From assembly GCF_026745355.1 (NCBI RefSeq), contig NC_079205.1, forward strand, positions 3,330,832-3,394,831: a stretch of DNA of 64,000 nt, given 5' to 3'. Under the pieces are notes generated by a model. That model saw nothing but the letters and a program-made list of their open reading frames with translations, searched no databases and had not been told where the DNA came from. The DNA comes from Beta vulgaris subsp. vulgaris (taxonomy: Eukaryota; Streptophyta; Magnoliopsida; Caryophyllales; Amaranthaceae). A program made the position numbers and the translations under genes. Shown here in pieces: positions 57,205-64,000 of this stretch. The number at the start of each line of letters is the position of its first letter. Within the stretch, counting starts at the first letter, position 1.

Positions 57205-57532
57205 GTGTTGAAAATGCTTCTTTACATAATGTATCCAGTAATATTTTCGGAAATTGTTTTAATTTTAATCCTTTTGTTTAGAACTCCTTTGAGGAAGCTT
57301 CTAATGAAAGGCTTAAATCAGTTGAAACTTGGTAGAGGTCCTGACGTCTTGTGGTTGCTTAAACTTTATCAGCCACCTTGTTTGTGCTCTTTCTCTCAAG
57401 CTTGTAAGTTGTATGGACTTTGATGTTCATAGGCGCTTAACTGATGCTGCTGCCATTAATCCGACCGAACAAGTTCTTATGGTTCATCACCTCCTTGAAG
57501 CTACTCTTCTTGGTAATTATAATAGGAATTAA
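57205..57532 (+). pseudogene. BAP29/31-like pseudogene (arm 2 copy)
   Basis: Exon 1 is present and over 90% like the intact arm 1 gene by eye (MLYIMYPVIFSEI-type start, LRKLLMKGLNQLKLGRGP). After that it carries a small indel (GP then DVLWLLKLYQ in place of VVAQTLLATL), and the frame is regained at DVHRRLTDAAAINPTEQVLM. The donor site has become GGTAATTA instead of GGTAAGTA. Exon 2 is missing, replaced by the copia remnant at 57850. It cannot encode a functional protein. Confidence 0.88.
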
Positions 57533-57849
57533 TCATTGAAGTATTTGAAAACCATTTTAATGTGGGTATAAAAAGAAAAATAGAACTATGAAAAAATATT
57601 TTATATATTTTTTATGTGTTTAATTTGTCATTATAGAATTTTTTTTAGAAATAAACATAATATCAACTAGTTTAGATTTGGATTTGCTTAGTTTAATTTG
57701 GAGATATATGAAAAATCAATTAGGTAATTGAAGGATCTTGTCAGAGTAAGCATAGATCTTGTTATTGATTAAGTAAACGTAGATTTTGTTATTAATCAAC
57801 TAGTTTAGCCGGTAAAATTTTCTTTTTATGGATGATCAAAATGCAGTTT

Positions 57850-58657
57850 TGATAATTTTGTAATGTTTAGATCATTGCACAGAGACAGAATATAGAGAGA
57901 AAGAAGAAATGGGTTTTGTATATTGAGAGAATGAAAATATTACAGCAACTACATTTTATTACATGTGTTTTATAGTAAGCAACACGTGTAAGAAATAAGT
58001 TAGAAATGTAACAAATTCTCTAACTAACTCTTCTAAAACAACTAGTTAGACCCATAATCCAATACCCCCCCTCAAGTTGGGAGGTGTTTGAGAGGCGAGG
58101 AAGGATCAAACAGACCCAACTTGGAGAGTAGATACTTGAACTGAGGTGCAATAATAGCTTTGGTAAACACATCAGCTAGCTGAGACTGAGTAGGAAGATA
58201 AGATAATTGAAGAAGGCCTTCAAGTACCTTATCCCTTGTGAAATGACAGTCTATTTCAACGTGTTTTGTTCTTTCATGAAAAACTGGGTTCTTGGCAATG
58301 TGAAGGGCACTCTGATTATCACAAAAAAGAGTAATAGGTTGAAGATCGGTAACACCCAACTCTTCTAGCAATCATACAGTCCAGGTGACTTCTGAAGCTG
58401 TAGAGGCCATAGCTCTGTATTCAGCTTCAGAAGAAGACTTACTAATTGTGCCTTGCTTCTTAGACCTCCAGGAAATAGGAGACTTGCCAAATAAGAGAAT
58501 GTACCCAGTAACAGATCTTCTAGAATCTGGGCAAGCAGCCTAGTCTGAATCTGAGAAAGCCTATAGTTGCAAGTGACCATTGCCTTGGAGTAGTATGTCT
58601 TGCCCAATAGTGCCATTAAGGAACCTGAGAGTGTGGTGTAAAACAGCTAAGTGAGAA
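57850..58657 (-). mobile_element. 5'-truncated Ty1-copia element
   Basis: On the minus strand, the RNase H end is visible at 58072-58616 with one frame break (ITLFCDNQSALHIAKNPVFH, ERTKHVEIDCHFTRDKVLEG, SQLADVFTKAI). It is followed by the purine tract GGGGGG and a 3' LTR of about 212 bp, 58061 down to 57850 (TGGATTATGGG...AAATTATCA). Everything upstream of RNase H is lost at 58657. It replaced exon 2 of the BAP29/31 pseudogene. Confidence 0.87.
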
Positions 58658-59400
58658 TGTAACACCCCCAAATTTCCCTCTTTTGGAAAACTTATTTTAA
58701 TATAAAACTCCTTGAGAAACTTGAGAGTATTACCGCCACATGATAACGTTAAAGACTTTAATATTAATTAACTACTAACTGAACTTGAACTAATGCAGCG
58801 GAAATAACTTAAATAACTTCTTTTTATTAATATAATTTTATTGTACAACTATATAACAATGGAGATAAAGAAAATAAAATGACAACTCCTTGACTAATTA
58901 TGATTCCTCACTAGCTCCCCCTATGAAGTATGCATCATATCAATCTGTAAAATCTGCTTGCCAAAATAGGGTCATCACAGGGACAAAGCCATAAAACAAA
59001 ACAAAACAAAAGCATGTCAGTAAAAATACTGAGTACATGTATATGCGGAATATTAAACACTTTATTTAATTAAAAATTTGAAATATTTAATTTCGAAGAA
59101 CCTTTCTTGGATACTTGATAATACTTGTATAATATAAAGTATATAACTTTAATAAAAACTCATTTTCCTTACCTAGGTACCTTGCCTAAAGTGTGCGCAC
59201 CCCAAGTCTAGTATTCCTTACTGAGTCTATTACGAGGGGAACCTTTCTTATCACACATGTTCATTTTATACCGAAGAGAACAGGTCCTAATTTGATAAAT
59301 ATGAAAAATTCTCAACCACCATATGGATATCAGGATATATATACCCTCTTTTTAACAAATAGATTAGGTGTCCATAGATTTATAATGTGTTTACTTTGAT
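58658..59400. repeat. LTR-like or unknown repeat starting TGTAACACCCCC
   Basis: It begins with TGTAACACCCCCAAATTTCC, a start frequent in plant Ty3-type LTRs, exactly where the copia remnant stops. No matching end, PBS or coding domain is visible. A 68-codon ORF at 59193-59399 has no family signature. Tentative. Confidence 0.25.
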
Positions 59401-59402
59401 AT

Positions 59403-59651
59403 TATTTCCTCCACCCGAAAAAAATACAACACTTGCATTTTCGGAGTCAAACTTTACAAACTTTGACTACAAATTTTGATCACTTTATAAATAATATATA
59501 AGACTTTTTTAAATTCATGTCAATGTTCAATTTCAAAATATAATATTTTAATAATTTTTATTATTATCTAATTAAAAATGTTTGTGGGCCAAAGTATTGC
59601 ATTACAGACGTGCAAATTCAAGAGTTATATCCTTTATAGAGTGGATGAAGT
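59403..59651. mobile_element. Decayed Stowaway-like MITE
   Basis: The left end TTTCCTCCACCCG and the right-end complement CTTCATCCACTC, with TA on both sides, suggest a degraded Stowaway of about 250 bp. AT-rich, no ORF. Confidence 0.4.
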
Positions 59652-59964
59652 ATAAATTTATAGTACTTTCAGTTGACCTTTTGCCACTATCTCATCAAAA
59701 ATAGATTAGCCCGGTAATAAAAAGGATACGAAATTTTGTGCTAGAGTCGAACAAGAGACTTTGTTAATGCCACAACAAACATCAAAAACTAAAAAACATC
59801 ATGGATACAAAATAGTTTGGAGAACACAAATAGATTGACGAGCATAGATAGTGCAGTACCTACTACTAATTAAGTACTACTAACTAACTTTCCAGATCAT
59901 ACACCTAACAACAAACTAGATTATTCCTTAAGATGCATGCATATGTAGTACGTACTACGTACTA

Positions 59965-60732
59965 CTAGTTTCCTCCCGGATTAGAACCTACACCAGTACT
60001 AGTTCCAGCACCAGCACCAATACCAAAACCTGAACTTGAACTCGACCCAAGACCAGGCACACCGCCCAATCCACCACCCATGTTCCCACCCATTCCAGCT
60101 CCGATTCCGGCTCCGGCTCCCATCCCAGTTGATCCACCAACGGGCCCACCTAGGACACCACCTCCCGGAACACCAATTGGCCCACCTAGGGTACCACCCA
60201 TTCTAGTCCCTACACCAATTCCTGCACCAACACCTGAACTCGAGCCCATGCCCAAGCCCGGTCCTCCCCCAATTGGGCCTCCAGAGCTACCAACACCACC
60301 ACTACCAATGCCCAATCCACCACCAGGCCCAACCCCACCACGACCTACACCAAGACCAGGCCCACCTTGGCCCACACCAAGACCAGGCCCACCTTGGCCC
60401 ACACCAAGACCAGGACCACCAGGAATCATGCCACCTATACCTCCTTGACCACCCCCAACAACACCACCTGGCCCACCAGGTACACCTCCAACACCACCTG
60501 GAGCACCACCACCTAACCCCGGACCACCACCAAGACCACCGCCTAGTCCAGGACCACCACCGAGACCGCCACCTAGTCCAGGAATGCCACCATACATTCC
60601 CAAACTGTCATCATCTAAACTATCACTAAAATCCTTGGTGGTGAAAGGATCATTTCTTTTTGCATGGGTTGCACCAATAACGCAAACGATAAGATAGAAA
60701 AGAACTAGATAGGCAACAAGTTTGGAAATCAT
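59965..60732 (-). CDS. Glycine-rich, secreted cell-wall-type protein
   Basis: Single-exon ORF of 255 residues. It has an N-terminal signal peptide, MISKLVAYLVLFYLIVCVIG, followed by ATHA and a likely cleavage site. A short acidic segment (DFSDSLDDDSLGMYGG) is followed by a long repeat domain of GLGGG, GGPGLGG, GVGQGGPGL and GAGIG-type units up to the C-terminus (GVGSNPGGN). This is the design of plant glycine-rich cell-wall structural proteins. A TATA box lies about 80 bp upstream. The opposite-strand Pro-rich frame is a shadow. A functional role beyond wall structure cannot be inferred. Confidence 0.78.
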   Translation of the reverse strand: MISKLVAYLVLFYLIVCVIGATHAKRNDPFTTKDFSDSLDDDSLGMYGGIPGLGGGLGGGPGLGGGLGGGPGLGGGAPGGVGGVPGGPGGVVGGGQGGIGGMIPGGPGLGVGQGGPGLGVGQGGPGLGVGRGGVGPGGGLGIGSGGVGSSGGPIGGGPGLGMGSSSGVGAGIGVGTRMGGTLGGPIGVPGGGVLGGPVGGSTGMGAGAGIGAGMGGNMGGGLGGVPGLGSSSSSGFGIGAGAGTSTGVGSNPGGN

Positions 60733-60810
60733 TATTTTTTGTTTTTTGCAATATCAATATTACAAAGGAAGCAAGAAATTGTGTCCATTTTGAGAGTTAC
60801 AAAGGAGGGG

Positions 60811-60819
60811 TATATATAG
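60811..60819 (-). promoter_or_regulatory. TATA box of the glycine-rich protein gene
   Basis: CTATATATA on the minus strand within CCTATATATACCCC, 79-87 bp before the start codon, a normal plant distance allowing a leader of about 50 bp. Confidence 0.6.
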
Positions 60820-60849
60820 GACGGTGTAAGAGGAATGAATTTGCATGAA

Positions 60850-62000
60850 AATAAGTACAGTTGGGAAGGTTATAAATGATGTAAGACAGTAGACAACTAA
60901 AAAGTATATGAATTTTGAAGTACAATTTTAGTATGTTTTGTATGTAGTACTAAAATTAAACCTCTGTAATATGATATGCAGTGTATATGTATGAAGTGTG
61001 AGGGTGCAGAGATAATTATGCAATAACTACGTTGAAAAAGATAAGTCGAAGAAGGAGCTAGCGCTGAATTTAATCTTATCAAAATCAGGTTTGATTTGAT
61101 GAAGAATTTATGATATCAGTGACTGGTGTCTACCTGCATGCATGCCTTGATGTTGTTTTATAACTTGTGGAGCACATACACCATGCATTACAGATTCGCA
61201 TGCATTGGTTTTACCGGCGATATTTTAGTAGCATGCCCTTTTGCATATCAAATTTTAAAGGAAGAAAAAAATCTGATATAATGGTAGCTTTAAGAGCTAA
61301 GCATAAGACGTACGCTAGGTGATGGCTACTTTAATGTTTATAAGAAAGTATATTGATGATTAATTTATTATATATCGATATTAATGACTTACTTTTATTT
61401 TATTTGATCTATTTCTTTTAATTCTCTAAATCAAATTACTATTAAGGATAGTTGAAAAACAAGTTATAAGTTACAAAATTCATGTACTAAGGGTATTAGG
61501 AGTATTAGTCATCAACTCAGCAAATCTATATATTTCCTCCGTTCTGTTTTAAATTTGTTCAATTATGTAAAAGTTATAGTAATGTATGTTTAAAAGGAAA
61601 TAATAAAGAATCATTAATAATAAATTCAATTCAGCAAAACTAAGATTGTTTAGTAAATTTAAGATCTTGTTTAGTTCACCTTATAAAATTAATTTCAGAA
61701 AAATTAAGTTGATTTCCAATCGAGCAAAAACAAGTCCACTTGAGCAAAGATAAGTCCAAATTTTAAAAGTTCATTTGTATAAAAATTAAACCAGCAAATT
61801 ATATAAGACAAAACAATAAAGAATTAGTAACAATAATTACATATTCAATTTTAAAAAGTGCAATTCAGCAAAGATAAATTTACTTTCGGAAATATAAGTT
61901 GTGTTTCGTAAAAATAAATTGAAATGAATAGGGCATAAGTTCAGAGCAATAAAATAAGTTTCTATCCAGACTCCAGTACATATAAGATTAATTAATTCAA
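60850..62000. other. AT-rich intergenic stretch
   Basis: Upstream of the glycine-rich protein gene. A Stowaway-like left end (TTTCCTCCGTTCTGTTTTAA) lies at about 61532, but no right end was found. A run of related words (CAGCAAAxATAAG) at 61620-61930 forms a loose repeat. No gene supported. Confidence 0.35.
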
Positions 62001-63015
62001 GGGTTTTTTGTCAGAAACAACCTTTTAAAAGTGTCATTTTGTCAGAAACAACCTTATAAATTTTTTTTTGTGAGAAACAACCTTTAAATGCGATTTTCTT
62101 GTCAGATCAGACCCTTTGACCATTTTCCGGCATTGACTAGATTTTTCCGGCGAAGGCTTTTTTCTTTTACCCTCTTCCCTCTCTTTTTCCCTCCAATTTC
62201 TTCCTCCCAACCCCACCCCAACCTCCAGCCTCACCCCATTCTCCATCCTCCAGCCTCACCCCATTCTCCATCCTCCATCCTCACCCCATTCTCCATCCTC
62301 CATCCTCACCCTCTCGCCTTCTCCTTCGCACAAGAAGCCACCACATCGGCACTGGCCGGAAGCCTAGGAAAGAGTCCCTTATTTCAAACCTAAAAAAAAC
62401 CATTCGCTCTCTCCTCTCTTTCAAATGTCATCCCCCATTTGAATCTCTTGTGAACTTGCCATTTCATCTCTTTTCTCTCATTTCACCATGGTTGCACAAA
62501 AAAATTAGCTTGTTGCCATTAACTAGTAAGAAACTATGGCCCTCCAATGTTGCTAACCTAAGAAAATCCCCCCTCCCCCCACAAGCTTGTTGCCATTAAC
62601 AATAAGATTGGAGACAGAAAACAGAGGCGACAAATTTGAGAGAGAAGGAAAGAGGATGAGCAGCAGTGGCGGTGTTCAGTGGCACTGCTCAGCGAAGTGG
62701 AGGAGAGAGAAGAAGAAGGCGAGAGAGATGATGCGTGAGAGAATGAGGGGTCAAGGAAGGAAGTGAAAGAGATGAGAGATAATGGTTTGCAATAAGAAAT
62801 TGGAGGGAAAAAGAGAGTGAAGGGGGAAAAAAAAAAGTCTTGCCGGAAAATCAAGTCTTGGCCGGAAAAAATCAAGTCAATGCCGGAAAATGGTCGAAGG
62901 GTCTGATCTGACAAGAAAATCCCATTTAAAGGTTGTTTGTCACAAAAAAAATTTTATAAGGTTGTTTCTGACAAAATGGCACTTTTAAAAGGTTATTGTT
63001 TCTGACAAAAAACTC
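62001..63015. mobile_element. Foldback element F (Mutator-like) with a perfect 9-bp TSD
   Basis: TSD TTAATTCAA at 61992-62000 and 63016-63024. Ends GGGTTTTTTGTCAGAAACAA and right complement GAGTTTTTTGTCAGAAACAA. The arms of about 170 bp contain the word AGAAACAACCTT three times, then TTTTCTTGTCAGATCAGACC and CATTTTCCGGCATTGACT. The left interior is C/T-rich with CACCCCATTCTCCATCCTCC repeated about four times; the right interior is G/A-rich. About 1.0 kb, no credible coding region. The near-perfect arms and TSD indicate a young insertion. Confidence 0.92.
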
Positions 63016-63044
63016 TTAATTCAACAAAAATAAGTTTGCTTAGT

Positions 63045-63345
63045 TCAGTAAAAAATCAGGTGATAAAGCGGACATATTCTAACTTTTTTCTGAGGGAAAA
63101 AGTTAGTACCATTCTCATTCATCCATAATGTGTCCATGAGTACATACGGGCTAACCTCTTTAGAACAATGATTTTTCCATATTTGTTCAACGCCAAAAGG
63201 TACTAACTTAGCAAGGTGATGGACAGCTACATTTCCATACCTTTTGACATGAGACCAAAGCAAAGAATTAAAATAACTATTAAACATTAAGATGTCTTCT
63301 AAGACAGAATCAAGGTACGAGAAGTAAATCATAACTTTGAAGAGT
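63045..63345 (-). pseudogene. LINE RNase H fragment
   Basis: The minus-strand frame reads SYLDSVLEDILMFNSYFNSL, then HVKRYGNVAVHHLAKLV, the C-terminal part of a plant LINE RNase H. It directly follows the target site of element F. 5'-truncated, unrelated at close range to the LINE at 11 kb. Confidence 0.65.
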
Positions 63346-64000
63346 CTCGAAATAATGACTTGGCTATCCGATTCAACTCATTCAAGTATGATGAGCTGTG
63401 CATGGACATATTCTAACTTTAATCCAACAAAAATAGGCAATTGACAAAAATAAGTACTACATTTTTTTAAAAAAAAAAGAGAGAGGGGGCTATGGGTGGA
63501 TAAGGTTTTTCCACATTAATATACTCATAAAAAGTTGAAAAATGATATTTACCTTCCTAAGAGTTAACTATAAGTGTTTCATGAATACAAAAATTATTCA
63601 ATGATTATAACTAAGTTATAAAACTACTCATTATTGTTGACAATATTTCTACTTTTTAACTCACATCATGAAAGTTATAACTCATAACTCCACCTAGTAA
63701 TTAACTACTCATAGTAAATATTGTTCATTCACAAGAATGGTGACAGCAGTTACTAAAATTCTGTGCGTACAATTTATGTTCTTATTGTTTCAAAGAGAGT
63801 TGGCCGGTTTGCCAACTGGTAAACCATAACAACAGCATCCAAAGTGTCCAAAGTTCAAACAATTAATAGGCATTTATTTTTGATTTTTTTGATTTTTGAT
63901 TTTTTTGATTTTTTTTTATATTTGGAGCATGCATATCAGCATATATGAGGATAGTTTTAGTTTGCATATTTTTGGAGCATATGCATAGGAGAAAATTTGG
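63346..64000. other. AT-rich tail of the window
   Basis: No gene seen. It contains a short TTTTTTGATTT tandem tract at about 63879-63918 and a pair of TTTGGAGCATGCATA/TTTGGAGCATATGCATA phrases near 63921 and 63969. Confidence 0.4.

Larger units (their letters stand above)
53250..57850 (+). repeat. Arm 2 of the large inverted duplication
   Basis: It matches the reverse complement of 40780-45480. Shared landmarks include the F-box gene and its upstream phrase, GAAAGTTTCTACATATTCCT (55660), TTAGAAATTGTCCAATCCTA (55820), CATGTTTCACATCATAATTA (57097), BAP29/31 exon 1, and AACTAGTTTAGATTTGGAT (57667). Foldback element E is inserted in this arm only. The arm ends abruptly at a copia LTR at 57850. 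Confidence 0.85.

Noticed and set aside
40780..57850. Assembly artefact explaining the inverted arms
   Set aside because: The arms differ by many substitutions, indels and private insertions, so they are not a mis-assembled copy of one region.
60080..60629. Plus-strand Pro-rich and His-rich ORFs
   Set aside because: Shadows of the glycine-rich protein gene on the minus strand, which has a signal peptide and TATA box.
1..64000. CRISPR array, bacterial operon or phage module
   Set aside because: No regularly spaced direct repeats with unique spacers, no ribosome-binding sites; gene structure is clearly plant nuclear.

Overview
This window is nuclear DNA from a flowering plant, almost certainly a eudicot. 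The evidence is spliced plant genes with GT-AG introns, a plant-only WRKY factor of group IIb, a plant L1-type LINE with a zf-RVT/RNase H tail, Ty1-copia elements primed by a TGGTATCAGAGC site, and many Stowaway, hAT, Helitron and SINE copies. The repeat style would suit Caryophyllales, but that is only an impression. The window is repeat-rich, with few intact host genes.

Layout. 0-9 kb: exon remnants of an unidentified plus-strand gene, a 338-bp tandem duplication, an inverted-repeat element with a scrap of mitochondrial 18S rDNA at its centre, and small MITEs. 9.5-10.9 kb: a 22-23-bp tandem array split by a foldback element. 11.0-17.7 kb: a full-length minus-strand LINE with a 14-bp target-site duplication (TSD). 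17.96-23.17 kb: an intact four-exon SWAP/SURP splicing-factor gene whose start lies about 260 bp from the LINE 5' end. 23.9-29.4 kb: AT-rich intergenic DNA with signs of a degraded direct duplication, a TRIM-like element with unlike ends, a Helitron, Stowaways and a foldback element. 30.1-39.8 kb: a six-exon group IIb WRKY gene whose introns hold a Helitron, three hAT- or foldback-type elements, a SINE, a solo LTR and a copia element. 40.6-45.5 kb and 53.25-57.85 kb: two arms of an inverted duplication carrying a BAP29/31-like gene and an F-box/DUF295 gene; RPL27 is present in the first arm only. The spacer between them holds a SINE, MITEs and a 4.9-kb mariner element with a decayed transposase plus an intact 260-codon second ORF. 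57.85-64 kb: copia remnants, a glycine-rich cell-wall protein gene, a young foldback element and a LINE tail.

How it fits together. The host genes (SWAP factor, WRKY factor, BAP29/31-like protein, RPL27, F-box protein, glycine-rich protein) show no shared pathway. The unifying theme is genome remodelling. At least six non-autonomous elements with long, internally repetitive terminal inverted repeats (A-F) share one design, and two have clear 9-bp TSDs, the Mutator hallmark. The inverted duplication acts as a natural control, because each arm supplies the empty site for insertions in the other. The most unusual items are the mariner element with its extra ORF, the reciprocal gene decay between the duplicated arms, the element with two unlike LTRs but one shared TSD, and the foldback family with C-rich and G-rich arms.
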